Positions 42,674 through 57,521 of a DNA stretch of 64,000 bases are shown here, one piece after another. Origin of the DNA: Erythrobacteraceae bacterium WH01K (GTDB taxonomy: Bacteria; Pseudomonadota; Alphaproteobacteria; Sphingomonadales; Sphingomonadaceae); contig CP115966.1 of assembly GCA_027941995.1 (NCBI GenBank), positions 124,001-188,000 of the forward strand. Direction: 5' to 3'. Positions within the stretch are counted from its first letter, which is position 1. Each line of letters opens with the position of its first letter. The notes beneath the pieces are model-generated. The model was not told the DNA's origin. It did no database searches and saw nothing but the letters and a program-made list of their open reading frames with translations. The position numbers and the translations under genes were made by a program.

Positions 42674-43453
42674 ATGACCCCGTCTCCCTCAACCCTTCCC
42701 TCGCCGGAGCGCGACGACATTTCGCCTGCCTCGACCGGCCTAAGGCCGCCGCTTGCCGCTTTCCTGCGCAGGCCAGTCCTGCCGGAACGCGCAACGGGGA
42801 TCGGCGTGGAAGGTTTTCTCGGCGTCCTGCGCCTTTACGTAATTGATTTCGCGGCGATGAGCCTGCTCGGCATCCTGGCCATGGCAGCGCTTGCCGCAGG
42901 GTTCGAATTCCCGTCGAACTCGCTGAACGAGATCGCGCTGACGCCGATGGTGATTGCCGCCATCGTGCTGGGCGCGCCCCTGCTGGAGGAAACCGCCTTT
43001 CGCAGCTGGCTCTCGGGCAGGCCCGGCCACTGGCTCGTACTCGGCGTTTTGGCGGCGGGGTTTTTCCTGCTGACCCAGACCGACATCTCCCGGTCCGACG
43101 CGCCCGTGAACGTCAAGGCGATCGGCGGCGCGCTTCTTACCGGAGCGGGTGCGGTCGCGGCGCTCTACACCTTGCGTGGAAGAGCGCCCTTCCGCTGGTT
43201 TGCCGCTGCATTCCCGGTCGTCTTCTGGCTCGTGACACTGGCTTTCGCGCTGGTCCACCTGGCCAATTACACCGACGGGACCCTGCTGATCCTGCTGCCG
43301 CTGGTAATCCCGCAATTCATTGCCGGGGCGCTGTTCGGCTATGCCCGCGTCCATTACGGGCTGTGGGCAGCGATGCTGCTGCACGCCATGCACAACGGCA
43401 CGGCGGTCGCGCTGGTTCTGGTGCTTGGCGAGATGCTGCCGGGCGCCGGTTGA
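42674..43453 (+). CDS. CPBP-family intramembrane metalloprotease
   Basis: A 259-residue membrane protein with eight hydrophobic helices. The Abi/CPBP motifs are present: E105-E106-x-x-x-R110 ([10 protein letters not shown]), F-x-x-x-H in FALVHLANY (about 193-201) and H in LLHAMHNG. Such proteases cleave or process prenylated or bacteriocin-related proteins, and some act in self-immunity. The start at 42674 lies just after the divergent YebC gene. Substrate is unknown. Confidence 0.85.
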   Translation: MTPSPSTLPSPERDDISPASTGLRPPLAAFLRRPVLPERATGIGVEGFLGVLRLYVIDFAAMSLLGILAMAALAAGFEFPSNSLNEIALTPMVIAAIVLGAPLLEETAFRSWLSGRPGHWLVLGVLAAGFFLLTQTDISRSDAPVNVKAIGGALLTGAGAVAALYTLRGRAPFRWFAAAFPVVFWLVTLAFALVHLANYTDGTLLILLPLVIPQFIAGALFGYARVHYGLWAAMLLHAMHNGTAVALVLVLGEMLPGAG

Positions 43454-43472
43454 GCGCGCCCGGCAAGCCTGA

Positions 43473-43823
43473 TCAGGAAAGCTTCACCGCCGTACCGCTG
43501 GCCGACACCATGAGCATGGAGCCGGTATCGCCGATCACCTCGTAATCGAGATCGACGCCGACCACGGCATTGCCGCCCAGCGCCCCGCATTTCGCCTGCA
43601 ATTCGTCGATCGCCTGCTGGCGGGCATCGCGCAGGATCCGTTCGTAGCTGCCCGAACGCCCGCCCACGATGTCGCGGATATTGGCGAACAGGTCGCGGAA
43701 CAGGTTCGCCCCGACGATGACTTCGCCCGTCAAGATGCCGAGATAGGCCTCGATCGGGCGTCCTTCGATCGTCGGGGTCGTGGTTACGATGATGCCGCGC
43801 GCATCACTCCAGGGTCCGGCCAT
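43473..43823 (-). CDS. YbjQ/UPF0145-family protein
   Basis: A 116-residue protein with the family signature [24 protein letters not shown] (about 9-32; central T-x-I-E-G-R) and [16 protein letters not shown]. YbjQ proteins form pentameric rings and occur widely; the cellular role is unsettled. The start at 43823 was chosen for its GAGGAGG site five bases upstream. It lies convergent to the CPBP protease gene. Confidence 0.88.
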   Translation of the reverse strand: MAGPWSDARGIIVTTTPTIEGRPIEAYLGILTGEVIVGANLFRDLFANIRDIVGGRSGSYERILRDARQQAIDELQAKCGALGGNAVVGVDLDYEVIGDTGSMLMVSASGTAVKLS

Positions 43824-43869
43824 TCTGTCCTCCTCTGACTGTGCCACCAGCATGACACAGCAGGGGCGA

Positions 43870-44118
43870 TCACACCATGCCGAGCGCCGTCTTGTAGGTG
43901 TCGAGCACCATTTCCTGCTCGCTGCGATCGTCCGGCTTCATCTTCCGCAGGCGGACGACCTGGCGCATGATCTTCGGATCGTACCCGACCGCCTTCGCCT
44001 CTGCGTAAACGTCGCGGATATCCTCGGCGATGCCCTTCTTTTCCTCTTCCAGCCGCTCGATCCGTTCGATCAGCAGGCGCAGGCGGTCATCGGCGGCATT
44101 GGCATCGGTATCGGCCAT
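43870..44118 (-). CDS. gapR: GapR-like (DUF2312) DNA-binding protein
   Basis: An 82-residue protein. The helical body ([20 protein letters not shown]) and the motif [22 protein letters not shown] (about 40-61) are the DUF2312/GapR signature. In Caulobacter, GapR encircles overtwisted DNA ahead of replication forks and transcription and stimulates topoisomerases. It is a single-copy, conserved alphaproteobacterial gene. The start at 44118 is the only ATG giving the full domain; the upstream frame is a shadow. Confidence 0.88.
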   Translation of the reverse strand: MADTDANAADDRLRLLIERIERLEEEKKGIAEDIRDVYAEAKAVGYDPKIMRQVVRLRKMKPDDRSEQEMVLDTYKTALGMV

Positions 44119-44212
44119 CGGGGGTCTCCGGTCATGTGTGAGAATCAGTTGCGCGCGCTTTAGCGAGCCAGTCCGGAGGGGTGAACCGCCAACCCGATTT
44201 ATCGGACGATTA

Positions 44213-44533
44213 TTATCGCGCGTTCTTTGCGACGCTCGCTTCCATGCGGTCCAGTTGTTCCCGCGTTGCCGGGGTCTGGCGCGTGGCTTTCCATTCGTCT
44301 TGCGGCATGCCGTGGATGAGCTCGCGTGCGGCGACCTTGTCGCCTTCGAAGCCGGCATCCATGATCCAGTCGGCGAGACAATTGCGGCAGAAACCGCTCA
44401 AGCCCATCAGGTCGATATTCTGTGCATCGTGGCGGTGCTGCAAATGCCGCACCAGCCTGCGGAAGGCAGCCGCTGCGACGGCATCGTCCAGCGTATCGAG
44501 ACTGCCTTGCGAGCGGGGCGTATTCGTATCCAT
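44213..44533 (-). CDS. DUF1244 protein
   Basis: A 106-residue protein with the DUF1244 core [29 protein letters not shown] (Cys pair CRNC and conserved Asn/Asp/Leu, about 30-58). The start [11 protein letters not shown] at 44533 lies 48 bp from the divergent pyruvate kinase gene. The fold is all-helical; function is unknown, though the cysteine pair suggests metal or redox involvement. Confidence 0.85.
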   Translation of the reverse strand: MDTNTPRSQGSLDTLDDAVAAAAFRRLVRHLQHRHDAQNIDLMGLSGFCRNCLADWIMDAGFEGDKVAARELIHGMPQDEWKATRQTPATREQLDRMEASVAKNAR

Positions 44534-44580
44534 GCGTTTCGTCCTTGAGTTGCAATGTGGCGGTGCCATAGCTTCCCGCC

Positions 44581-46062
44581 ATGGAAAAGCGCCCTGCAAA
44601 ATCCGCCCCGCCCAAACTCGATCCCCGGGGCCGCAAGGTCAAGATCCTCGCGACGACGGGTCCTGCCAGCCGCGATCCCGAGATGCTGCGCCGCCTCTTT
44701 CGCGCAGGCGTCGATGCGTTCCGGGTGAACATGAGCCATGGCGAACACGCGCAGCATGCCGAAACGATCAAGGCGATCCGCGCGCTGGAGAAGGAATTCC
44801 ACCGCCCGATCGCGGTTTTCTGCGACCTGCAGGGGCCCAAGCTGCGGGTCGGCAAATTCAAGGATGGCAAGGCGGTCATTCGCCATTCCGGGCACTTCAC
44901 GCTCGACCGGCGCGATGAACCCGGCGACGAAACGCGGGTTCAGCTGCCCCATCCCGAACTGTTCGGCCTGCTGGAAAAGGGCCAGCGCCTGCTGATCAAC
45001 GATGGCAAGATCCGGTTGCGGGTGATCAAGGCGGACGAGGACGCAATCCTGTGCTCGGCAGAGGTCGGCGGGGTCATCTCGGACCGCAAGGGCGTGAACG
45101 TGCCCGATGCCGAAATCCCGATCCCGGCCCTGACAGCGAAAGACCGCAAGGATCTTGCCTTTGCCGTGGAACAGGGCGCGGACTGGATCGGCCTCAGCTT
45201 CGTCCAGCGTCCCGAAGACCTTGCCGAAGCGCGGCGGCTGATGGGCGGCTATGGCGCCCTGTGTGCCAAGATCGAGAAACCCATGGCGGTTCGCCGGCTG
45301 GACGAGATCATCGAACTGTCCGACGGCATCATGGTCGCGCGCGGAGACCTGGGCGTGGAACTAGATCCGGAAGACGTTCCGCCGCTGCAGAAGACGATCG
45401 TCAACAAGACGCGCACGGCGGGCAAGCCGGTGATCGTCGCCACGCAAATGCTGGAAAGCATGATCGAGAGCCCCAGCCCGACCAGGGCCGAGGTCTCCGA
45501 CGTCGCCAATGCAGTCTATGACGGGGCCGACGCCGTGATGCTCAGCGCGGAGACGGCTGCTGGCGACTGGCCAGAAGAAGCGGTCACCATCATGCACCGC
45601 ATCGCGACCAAGGTTGAGAACGATCCGGAATATCTCGCCCGCGTGCGCTTCCTCGACACACCGCCCGACGCCACCACTGCCGACGCGCTGAGCCATGCCT
45701 GCATGACCATCGCGGACACAGTGAAGATCGGCGCGGTGACGGTCTTCACAGGCTCCGGCAGCACGGCCCGCCGTGTCGCCCGCGAACGCCCGAGCGTGCC
45801 GATGCTGGTCCTGACGCCCAGCATGCGCACGGCGCGCCGCCTCGCCCTGCTATGGGGCGCGCACGCCGTTGCGACGAAGGACATCGGCAGTTTCGAAGAG
45901 ATGATCGCCAAGGGCAAGCGCATGGCCCTGCGCCACGGCTTCGGCGAGGCGGGCAGCAAGCTGATCGCGCTCGCCGGCGTGCCTTTCGGGACCCCGGGCA
46001 GCACGAACCTGCTGCATGTGGTGACGCTAACCGGCGACGAACTGGAGAAACACGGCAGCTAG
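44581..46062 (+). CDS. pyk: Pyruvate kinase
   Basis: A 493-residue enzyme. It has KVKILATTGPAS at the start of the barrel, the RVNMSHG loop, the catalytic lysine region in AKIEKPMAV (about 230-238), and the active-site signature IMVARGDLGVEL (about 249-260). The B domain lies between about 85 and 190. It converts phosphoenolpyruvate and ADP to pyruvate and ATP. Its stop codon overlaps that of gltX on the other strand as CTAG. It diverges from the DUF1244 gene, which probably shares the promoter region. Confidence 0.95.
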   Translation: MEKRPAKSAPPKLDPRGRKVKILATTGPASRDPEMLRRLFRAGVDAFRVNMSHGEHAQHAETIKAIRALEKEFHRPIAVFCDLQGPKLRVGKFKDGKAVIRHSGHFTLDRRDEPGDETRVQLPHPELFGLLEKGQRLLINDGKIRLRVIKADEDAILCSAEVGGVISDRKGVNVPDAEIPIPALTAKDRKDLAFAVEQGADWIGLSFVQRPEDLAEARRLMGGYGALCAKIEKPMAVRRLDEIIELSDGIMVARGDLGVELDPEDVPPLQKTIVNKTRTAGKPVIVATQMLESMIESPSPTRAEVSDVANAVYDGADAVMLSAETAAGDWPEEAVTIMHRIATKVENDPEYLARVRFLDTPPDATTADALSHACMTIADTVKIGAVTVFTGSGSTARRVARERPSVPMLVLTPSMRTARRLALLWGAHAVATKDIGSFEEMIAKGKRMALRHGFGEAGSKLIALAGVPFGTPGSTNLLHVVTLTGDELEKHGS

Positions 46063-47384
46063 GCAGAAGCGCGCTCGAGCCGCGCGCGCGCCTCCGTCTC
46101 GCCGATCAGCGGGAGCAGTTCGCCCATGTCGGGGCCGTGGCTCATGCCGGTCAGCGCCTGGCGTAGCGGCAGGAACAGCGCTTTGCCCTTGCGGCCCGTG
46201 GCCTCCTTCAGCTTTCCGGTCAGCGCACCCCAAGGGTTCTCGCCCCATTCCAGCGCCTGCGCCGCTTCGGCGAGATAGGCGCGATCCTCGTCGGAGAAGT
46301 CCACGGCATCCACCGGCCCGGTGACCAGCCGCCACCATTCCTGCGCCTCGGCAACGGTCGACACGTTGGGCTGCACAGCGTGCCAGCCGGCCTCGTCCAT
46401 GCCGGCGGGCAGACGATCGGCCACGTCGCTGAAGGGCATCTGGTGGACGATGGCCGTGTTCACTCGCTCCAGCTCGGCCTCGTCGAACTTGGCTGGCGCG
46501 CGGCCAAAGGTGGAGAGGTCGAAGGTTTCGAGCAGCTTCTCGCGGTCGGCGATCGGCTCGACCGGCTGCGAGGTGCCGAGCCGCGCCAGCAGCGCGATGA
46601 CCGCCTCGGGCTCGATCCCTTTCTCGCGGAATGCATCGCAGCCGAGCGAGCCCAGTCGCTTCGACAGCTTGCCTTCCTTGCCGACCAGCAGCGCCTCGTG
46701 CGCGAAAGCGGGCGGGGTCGCTCCCAGCGCCTCGAACATCTGCACCTGCACGGCGGTGTTGCTGACATGGTCTTCGCCGCGCAGCACCTGAGTCACGCCC
46801 ATGTCGATATCGTCGACGCAGCTTGGCAGCATGTAGAGCCAGCTTCCGTCGGCGCGGCGGATCACCGGGTCGGACAGGGTCGCAGGGTCGAATTTCACCG
46901 CGCCGCGCACGCCGTCGTCCCATTGGATCGGCGAGTCATGGTCGAGCCGAAACCGCCAGTGCGGAGTGACGCCGTCTGCTTCCTTCGCCGCGCGTTCCTC
47001 GTCGGACAGCGCGAGTGCTGCGCGGTCGTAGATCGGCGGCTTGCCGCGTCCCAGCGCGATCTTGCGCTTGAGCTCCAGCTCGCGGGCGGTTTCGTAAGCC
47101 GGGTAGACGCGGCCTTCGGCTTTCAGCTTCTCGAAAGCCTCGTCGTAGAGGGCCAGCCGATCGGATTGCCGCGCCTCGCCATCCGGCTCCAGCCCCAGCC
47201 AGGCGAGGTCGGCGCGGATCGCATCGACATACTCCTCCTTCGACCGTTCGGCATCGGTGTCGTCGCTGCGGAGCAGGAATGCCCCCCCGGATTTGCGGGC
47301 GAGGAACCAGTTGTGCAGCGCCGTGCGGATATTGCCGACATGCAGCCGTCCGGTGGGCGAAGGGGCGAAACGGGTAGTGGTCAT
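46059..47384 (-). CDS. gltX: Glutamate-tRNA ligase
   Basis: A 441-residue class I aminoacyl-tRNA synthetase with the HIGH-type motif FAPSPTGRLHVGNIRTAL and the KLSKR motif (EGKLSKRLGS), plus the Glu-specific RPDGEAR-like Zn region absent in this short form. The C-terminal anticodon-binding domain is present (about 320-441). It attaches glutamate to tRNA-Glu and possibly tRNA-Gln. The start at 47384 (ATG) is preferred over the upstream TTG. It is convergent to pyk with a CTAG overlap. Confidence 0.93.
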   Translation of the reverse strand: MTTTRFAPSPTGRLHVGNIRTALHNWFLARKSGGAFLLRSDDTDAERSKEEYVDAIRADLAWLGLEPDGEARQSDRLALYDEAFEKLKAEGRVYPAYETARELELKRKIALGRGKPPIYDRAALALSDEERAAKEADGVTPHWRFRLDHDSPIQWDDGVRGAVKFDPATLSDPVIRRADGSWLYMLPSCVDDIDMGVTQVLRGEDHVSNTAVQVQMFEALGATPPAFAHEALLVGKEGKLSKRLGSLGCDAFREKGIEPEAVIALLARLGTSQPVEPIADREKLLETFDLSTFGRAPAKFDEAELERVNTAIVHQMPFSDVADRLPAGMDEAGWHAVQPNVSTVAEAQEWWRLVTGPVDAVDFSDEDRAYLAEAAQALEWGENPWGALTGKLKEATGRKGKALFLPLRQALTGMSHGPDMGELLPLIGETEARARLERASA

Positions 47385-47505
47385 GGCCAAGTCCGATAGC
47401 CGATAGGAGCCGGCAGCGCGAGTGCCGCCGGGGCTGCGGACGGGAAGTTTTGCATCCCTGCGCTGGGCAGGTAGATCGGGCTTCGCATCTCGCCCTTCCC
47501 GTCGA

Positions 47506-48375
47506 TTATTCCCGGTTTGGTTGACTTTGCCGCGTTCCTGCCCCGGGCGTGCTAACGGCAGCCCGTCGTGCCAGCGTCAGACTGCCGCCGCTACCGGACA
47601 GTGTAACTTTGCGCTCGGCCCCGCGTGTAATCGTCTCGGCCTTCCCGATGATGGAAAGAACCGTGTTCCTGCCCTTTGGCGGGACCACCGCGCAAACCTG
47701 GGGCAGCGGGGCCGGCTCTGCACCCGGAGGGAGCGGAGGGGGCGCCGGTATCTCCATGACGATGAAACGCTCGTTCACGATGCGATAGGGGACGGCGCCC
47801 CCAAGGCATGCCGGTTCGACGCGGATTGCATGGGCATCTGCCGTGACGCGCAGGCTTCCGGTTGGCTTTGACGGGCGCCCGTCGATCTGCACGACATCCC
47901 ATTCTCCCTCCAGCGTTTCCGGCGGCGTCGACGAAGGTGCTTCAAGGACGAGACGGGTTTCGTCTCGCAACAGGACAATGTTCCCGTTTGGCTCTTTCGT
48001 CGAAGTCCAGCGCCCCTGAAGGGCTGTCATGACCGCAGGCAGGGGTTCGGGATAGCCGATATCGCATCTTGGCATCCCGCGCGGAAAAACATCGTCTGCG
48101 ATAACCAGCTGACCCTCTTCTGCCCTGTATGACAGGATCCAGCCGGCGCATCCGGGTTCCCACGCCAGCGTATCGCTGCTGCCGGACAGGGGTATGCGCA
48201 TGTCCAGTGTCTCGCCATCTAGTCGCGAGACCGTCCAGTGCCCTTGCAGATCGGGCACCGGTTCCGCGTTCGTCGAGATGTCCTGCAGCTCGTTCTCCGG
48301 CCGCAGGCTCGCATCCTGCGGCCCGCAGCCTGCCAGACTGAGCCCGATGGCAACCAGGACGAAGGGACATCTCAT
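47506..48375 (-). CDS. Lipoprotein with two META/HslJ-like domains
   Basis: A 289-residue protein with signal peptide and lipobox (MRCPFVLVAIGLSLAGC, Cys17). Two similar domains (about 45-150 and 155-270) begin GHWTVSRLDG and GEWDVVQIDG, the META-type W-x-V-x-x-I/L-D-G start, each with paired Cys residues near the end. Such domains occur in envelope proteins related to HslJ and in secreted proteins of unknown function. It ends about 100 bp downstream of gltX's start and 90 bp before the rpoC terminator region. Confidence 0.72.
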   Translation of the reverse strand: MRCPFVLVAIGLSLAGCGPQDASLRPENELQDISTNAEPVPDLQGHWTVSRLDGETLDMRIPLSGSSDTLAWEPGCAGWILSYRAEEGQLVIADDVFPRGMPRCDIGYPEPLPAVMTALQGRWTSTKEPNGNIVLLRDETRLVLEAPSSTPPETLEGEWDVVQIDGRPSKPTGSLRVTADAHAIRVEPACLGGAVPYRIVNERFIVMEIPAPPPLPPGAEPAPLPQVCAVVPPKGRNTVLSIIGKAETITRGAERKVTLSGSGGSLTLARRAAVSTPGAGTRQSQPNRE

Positions 48376-48400
48376 GCGCCGAGATTAGGCGTTGCCTCGA

Positions 48401-48437
48401 CGAATAAAAAGCCCCGCCGGAGCGAACCGGCGGGGCT
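48401..48437 (-). terminator. rpoC: Rho-independent terminator of rpoBC
   Basis: On the minus strand AGCCCCGCCGG (bases 48437-48427) pairs with CCGGCGGGGCT (48420-48410), an 11-bp stem with a 6-base loop, followed by TTTTTATTCG. It lies just after the rpoC stop at 48465 and is a strong intrinsic terminator. Confidence 0.92.
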
Positions 48438-48464
48438 TGATATTTTTACCGTAGGGCTAGCCGA

Positions 48465-52877
<4,413 letters not shown>

Positions 52878-52960
52878 TTTTCACGTTCCCTTGCGGGTGA
52901 ATTCAGGGGCGAGAGGAGCGGGCGGGTCACCGGTCGAACCGGCGCCCGCCCCACCCCGAA

Positions 52961-55900
52961 TTATTCAGCGGCGATCTGCATGCCGTCGTCGTCCTCGTCG
53001 CCATCACCCAGGCTGGTGAGTTCGACGTTGAGGCCGAGGCTGCGCATTTCCTTGACGAGCACGTTGAAGCTTTCGGGAATGCCCGCCTCGAAGGTGTCGT
53101 CGCCCTTGACGATCGCTTCGTAGACCTTGGTCCGGCCGATCACGTCGTCGGACTTCACCGTCAGCATTTCCTGCAGCGTGTAGGCCGCACCGTAGGCCTG
53201 GAGCGCCCAGACCTCCATCTCGCCGAAGCGCTGTCCGCCGAACTGCGCCTTACCGCCCAGCGGCTGCTGGGTGACGAGGCTGTACGGTCCGATCGAACGC
53301 GCGTGGATCTTGTCGTCGACGAGGTGGTGCAGCTTCAGCATGTAGATGTAGCCCACGGTCACCTGGCGGTCGAAGGCATCGCCCGTGCGGCCATCGAACA
53401 GGGTCACCTGTCCGCTGCCCGGAAGGTCCGCCTTTTCCAGATAGGTCGTCACGTCACCTTCGCGGGCACCGTCGAAGACCGGCGTACCCATCGGGACGCC
53501 CATCTTGAGGTGACCGGCCAGTTCCACGATCTCTGCCGTCGAACGGGCTTCGATCTCGTCGTGATAGTCCTCGCCGTAGGCTTCCTTAAGGCGATCGACG
53601 ACGGCGCTGGGCGGTGCTGCCTTGGCGTAGTCTTCCTTCGCATTCGGGTTGGCGAGCTTCCACTCTTCCAGTGCCTGCGTGACCTGCTGGCCGAGGCCGC
53701 GTGCGGCCATGCCCAGATGGGTCTCGAAGATCTGCCCGACATTCATGCGCGAAGGCACGCCCAGCGGGTTCAGCACGATGTCGACCGGCGTGCCGTCTTC
53801 CAGGAACGGCATGTCTTCTTCCGGCAGGATGCGCGAAATGACACCCTTGTTCCCGTGACGGCCGGCCATCTTGTCGCCCGGCTGCAGCTTGCGCTTCACG
53901 GCGACGAAGACCTTTACCATCTTCAGGACGCCCGGTGCCAGCTCGTCGCCGCGCTCCAGCTTTTCCTTACGGTCTTCGAACTTGTCGTCGATCAGCTTGA
54001 CCGCATCGTCGTACTGGGTCTTCACCGCCTCGATCTGCTGCTGGCGATTGTCGTCGGCCACTGCGAACTTGAACCATTCGTGGCGGTCAATGCCTTCGAG
54101 CAGGTCCTCGTCGATCTCCGTGCCCTTCTTCACGCCCTTGGGCGCGGCAGAGGCGGTCTGGCCGACCAGCATGTCGCGCAAGCGGTTGTAGGTCGCACGG
54201 TTGAGGATGGCGCGTTCGTCCTGGCTGTCCTTCTTGAGGCGTTCGATCTCCTCGTTCTGGATGGCACGCGTACGGTCGTCGATCTCGATACCGTGACGGT
54301 TGAAGACGCGAACCTCGACCACCGTCCCGGCGACGCCCGGCGGCAGGCGGAGCGAGGTGTCGCGCACGTCGCTGGCCTTTTCGCCGAAGATGGCGCGCAG
54401 CAGCTTTTCTTCCGGCGTCATCGGGCTTTCGCCCTTCGGCGTGATCTTGCCGGCCAGGATATCGCCCGGATGCACTTCGGCGCCGATATAGACGATGCCC
54501 GCCTCGTCGAGGTTGCGCAGGGCTTCCTCGCCGACGTTCGGAATGTCGCGGGTGATGTCTTCCGGCCCCAGCTTCGTGTCGCGGGCCATGACTTCGAATT
54601 CCTCGATGTGGATCGAGGTGAAGACATCGTCCTTCACGATGCGCTCGGAGATGAGGATGCTGTCCTCGTAGTTGTAGCCGTTCCAGGGCATGAACGCGAC
54701 GAGGCTGTTCTTGCCCAGCGCCAGCTCGCCGAGATCGGTCGAGGGACCGTCGGCGATGATGTCGCCCTGTTCGATCAGGTCGCCCACCTTCACCAGCGGA
54801 CGCTGGTTGATGCAGGTGTCCTGGTTCGAACGCTGGAACTTCTGCAGCGTGTAGATGTCGACGCCCGACTGGCCGGGCTCGACGTCGCCCTGCGCACGGA
54901 TGACGATACGGGTCGCGTCGACCTGGTCGACGATGCCACCGCGGGTCGCCGTGATCGCCGCGCCGCTGTCGCGGGCCACGGTCTCTTCCATGCCGGTACC
55001 GACGAAGGGCGCTTCCGCCTTCACCAGCGGCACGGCCTGGCGCTGCATGTTGGCACCCATCAGTGCACGGTTGGCGTCATCGTTTTCCAGGAACGGAATG
55101 AGCGATGCACCGACCGAGACGAGCTGCTTGGGCGACACGTCCATCAGAGTGATCGTCTCGCGCGGAGCCATCAGGTTGTCGCCGTTCTGGCGCGCGCTGA
55201 TCAGCTCTTCCACGAAGCTGCCGTCGTCGTTCAGTTCGGCCGAAGCCTGTGCGACGGTGTGTTTCTGCTCTTCCATGGCGGACAGGTAGATCACGTCGGA
55301 GGTGACCTTGCCGTCCTTCACCTGGCGGTACGGCGTTTCGATGAAGCCGTACTTGTTCACCCGGCTGAAGCTGGCGAGCGAGTTAATGAGGCCGATGTTC
55401 GGGCCTTCCGGCGTTTCGATCGGACAGATGCGGCCGTAATGCGTCGGGTGGACGTCGCGGACTTCGAAGCCCGCACGCTCTCGCGTGAGACCACCCGGCC
55501 CGAGCGCGGAGACGCGGCGCTTGTGGGTGACTTCCGAGAGCGGGTTGGTCTGGTCCATGAACTGCGAGAGCTGGCTGGAGCCGAAGAACTCGCGCACGGC
55601 AGCCACAGCGGGCTTCGCGTTGATCAGGTCGTTCGGCATGACGGTCGACACGTCCACGCTGGACATGCGTTCCTTCACGGCGCGTTCCATGCGCAGCAGG
55701 CCGACGCGGTACTGGTTTTCCAGCAGTTCGCCGACCGAACGCACACGGCGGTTGCCGAGGTTGTCGATGTCGTCGACTTCGCCCTTGCCGTCCTTCAGGT
55801 CGACCATTTCCTTCACCACGGCGAGGATGTCTTCCTTGCGCAGCGTGGTGACGGTGTCTTCGACATCGAGGTCGAGGCGCATGTTGAGCTTGACGCGGCC

Positions 55901-57145
55901 CACGGCGGACAGGTCGTAACGCTCGCTGTCGAAGAACAGGCCTTCGAACAGGGCTTCCGCCGTTTCCTTGGTCGGCGGTTCGCCCGGACGCATGACCTTG
56001 TAGATGGCCTCGAGGCCCTCGTCGCGGTTCTCGGCCTTGTCGACCTTCAGCGTGTTGCGGATCCACGGGCCGGTGTTGATCTCGTCGATGTCGAGCAGTT
56101 CGAGACGGTCGATACCCGCGCCGTCCAGCGCCTCGAGGTTCTCGACCGACACTTCGTCGCCCGCCTCGATGTAGATGCGGCCGGTGCTTTCATCGATCAT
56201 GTCGCGCGATGCGTAACGGCCGATTACTTCCTCGGTCGGCAGCAGGAGCGTTTCCAGGCCATCCTTGGCAGCCTTGTTGGCGGCACGCGGGCTGATCTTC
56301 TGGCCGGCAGGGAAAATTTCCTCGCCGGTCTTCGCATCGACCAGGGCAAAGCCCGGCTTCTGGTTGCGCCATGCCTCCGCATCGAACGGGATCTTCCACC
56401 CGTCCTTCGCTCGCTCCCACTCCATGGTGCCGTAGAAGTGATGCAGGATGTCTTCGCTATCGAGGCCGAGCGCGAACAGCAGGCTGGTGACCGGCAGCTT
56501 GCGTTTGCGGTCGATGCGGACGTTGACGACGTCCTTCGCGTCGAATTCGAAATCGAGCCAGCTGCCGCGATAGGGAATGACGCGGGCGGCGAACAGCAGC
56601 TTGCCGGAACTGTGCGTCTTGCCGCGGTCGTGGTCGAACAGCACACCGGGCGAACGGTGCATTTGGCTGACGATCACGCGCTCGGTACCGTTGATGACGA
56701 AGGTGCCGTTGCCCGTCATGAGCGGCATGTCGCCCATGTAGACTTCCTGCTCCTTGATATCGAGCACGGAGCGGGTTTCGGTTTCCTGGTCGACTTCGAA
56801 GACGATCAGGCGCAGCGTCACGCGCATGGGCGCGGCATAGGTGATGCCGCGCTGGCGGCATTCGACGATGTCGTATTTCGGCGGCTCGAGCTCGTAATCG
56901 ACGAAGTCCAGCTCCGCCGTGCCGGCGAAATCGCGAATCGGGAAGACCGAGCGCAGGGTCTTTTCCAGGCCGGAGACGTAATCGATCTCCTTGTTGGAAC
57001 GCAGGAACTGTTCGTAGCTCTCGCGCTGCACCTCGATCAGGTTCGGCATCTGCACCACTTCGTGGATGTCGCCGAAGATCTTGCGGATGCGCTTCTTGCC
57101 GGTGCCGGTCTGCTTGCGGGCCGGTTTCTTCGCTTTGGTCGCCAT
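52961..57145 (-). CDS. rpoB: DNA-directed RNA polymerase subunit beta
   Basis: A 1394-residue subunit starting [20 protein letters not shown]; the longer frame upstream is not coding. The rifampicin region is fully wild type in character: [20 protein letters not shown] then [12 protein letters not shown], with the D516, H526 and S531 equivalents intact, so rifampicin sensitivity is predicted. DQTN replaces the DQNN of E. coli. The interface to beta' is in [20 protein letters not shown] near the end. Unusually, rplJL is not upstream: the nearest genes are a DUF2975 module on the other strand. Confidence 0.97.
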   Translation of the reverse strand: MATKAKKPARKQTGTGKKRIRKIFGDIHEVVQMPNLIEVQRESYEQFLRSNKEIDYVSGLEKTLRSVFPIRDFAGTAELDFVDYELEPPKYDIVECRQRGITYAAPMRVTLRLIVFEVDQETETRSVLDIKEQEVYMGDMPLMTGNGTFVINGTERVIVSQMHRSPGVLFDHDRGKTHSSGKLLFAARVIPYRGSWLDFEFDAKDVVNVRIDRKRKLPVTSLLFALGLDSEDILHHFYGTMEWERAKDGWKIPFDAEAWRNQKPGFALVDAKTGEEIFPAGQKISPRAANKAAKDGLETLLLPTEEVIGRYASRDMIDESTGRIYIEAGDEVSVENLEALDGAGIDRLELLDIDEINTGPWIRNTLKVDKAENRDEGLEAIYKVMRPGEPPTKETAEALFEGLFFDSERYDLSAVGRVKLNMRLDLDVEDTVTTLRKEDILAVVKEMVDLKDGKGEVDDIDNLGNRRVRSVGELLENQYRVGLLRMERAVKERMSSVDVSTVMPNDLINAKPAVAAVREFFGSSQLSQFMDQTNPLSEVTHKRRVSALGPGGLTRERAGFEVRDVHPTHYGRICPIETPEGPNIGLINSLASFSRVNKYGFIETPYRQVKDGKVTSDVIYLSAMEEQKHTVAQASAELNDDGSFVEELISARQNGDNLMAPRETITLMDVSPKQLVSVGASLIPFLENDDANRALMGANMQRQAVPLVKAEAPFVGTGMEETVARDSGAAITATRGGIVDQVDATRIVIRAQGDVEPGQSGVDIYTLQKFQRSNQDTCINQRPLVKVGDLIEQGDIIADGPSTDLGELALGKNSLVAFMPWNGYNYEDSILISERIVKDDVFTSIHIEEFEVMARDTKLGPEDITRDIPNVGEEALRNLDEAGIVYIGAEVHPGDILAGKITPKGESPMTPEEKLLRAIFGEKASDVRDTSLRLPPGVAGTVVEVRVFNRHGIEIDDRTRAIQNEEIERLKKDSQDERAILNRATYNRLRDMLVGQTASAAPKGVKKGTEIDEDLLEGIDRHEWFKFAVADDNRQQQIEAVKTQYDDAVKLIDDKFEDRKEKLERGDELAPGVLKMVKVFVAVKRKLQPGDKMAGRHGNKGVISRILPEEDMPFLEDGTPVDIVLNPLGVPSRMNVGQIFETHLGMAARGLGQQVTQALEEWKLANPNAKEDYAKAAPPSAVVDRLKEAYGEDYHDEIEARSTAEIVELAGHLKMGVPMGTPVFDGAREGDVTTYLEKADLPGSGQVTLFDGRTGDAFDRQVTVGYIYMLKLHHLVDDKIHARSIGPYSLVTQQPLGGKAQFGGQRFGEMEVWALQAYGAAYTLQEMLTVKSDDVIGRTKVYEAIVKGDDTFEAGIPESFNVLVKEMRSLGLNVELTSLGDGDEDDDGMQIAAE

Positions 57146-57521
57146 GGAGGAGTTTCGCCTTCTCTCGTCCCGGGCGGCAGGAGGATCCCGCCGGCCGATG
57201 AAATTTCGCTCGTCACGGGAAAGGCCATGATCGCCGGACGCAGAAAAAGGCCGCAGTGATTCGCACGCCCCACCGGGCCTGCGGACTGCAGCTTTCGTCT
57301 TCAAACGTCGCGATTATGGCGTACGCCGCTTCCATCCCTGGCCGAACCCCGCGCTTGGATCGGCCGTGCTCGAAGCGCGCGTGTGAGGCCAGATAGGATT
57401 GCGGCGCACTTTTGTCAAACGGGCCACATCGGTTACTTATCGTTTTTCGATATTATCGATTGACGATAAGGCGAATCGCGCTTATCGAAAAACGATAACT
57501 CGCACCGAAAGGCTTCGCTCC
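57146..57521. other. 376-bp divergent control region of rpoB and the DUF2975 module
   Basis: No gene is seen. It must contain the rpoB promoter on the minus strand. On the plus-strand side three copies of TATCG-N5-CGATA are located at 57438-57452, 57454-57468 and 57483-57497. The rpoB leader of more than 300 bp has no recognisable RNA motif. Confidence 0.5.
57438..57497. promoter_or_regulatory. Three TATCG-N5-CGATA palindromes, operator cluster for the DUF2975/HTH operon
   Basis: The palindrome occurs three times: TATCG-TTTTT-CGATA at 57438-57452, TATCG-ATTGA-CGATA at 57454-57468, and TATCG-AAAAA-CGATA at 57483-57497. Centres lie 16 and 29 bases apart. The first and third are mutually reverse-complementary. 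They sit 25-84 bp upstream of the DUF2975 start and are best explained as binding sites for the small HTH regulator encoded in the operon. Confidence 0.7.

Noticed and set aside
53303-57259. 1318-codon plus-strand frame opposite rpoB
   Set aside because: It mirrors rpoB codons exactly in opposite phase, with runs of Asp/Val/His/Arg, and no plausible ribosome-binding site.
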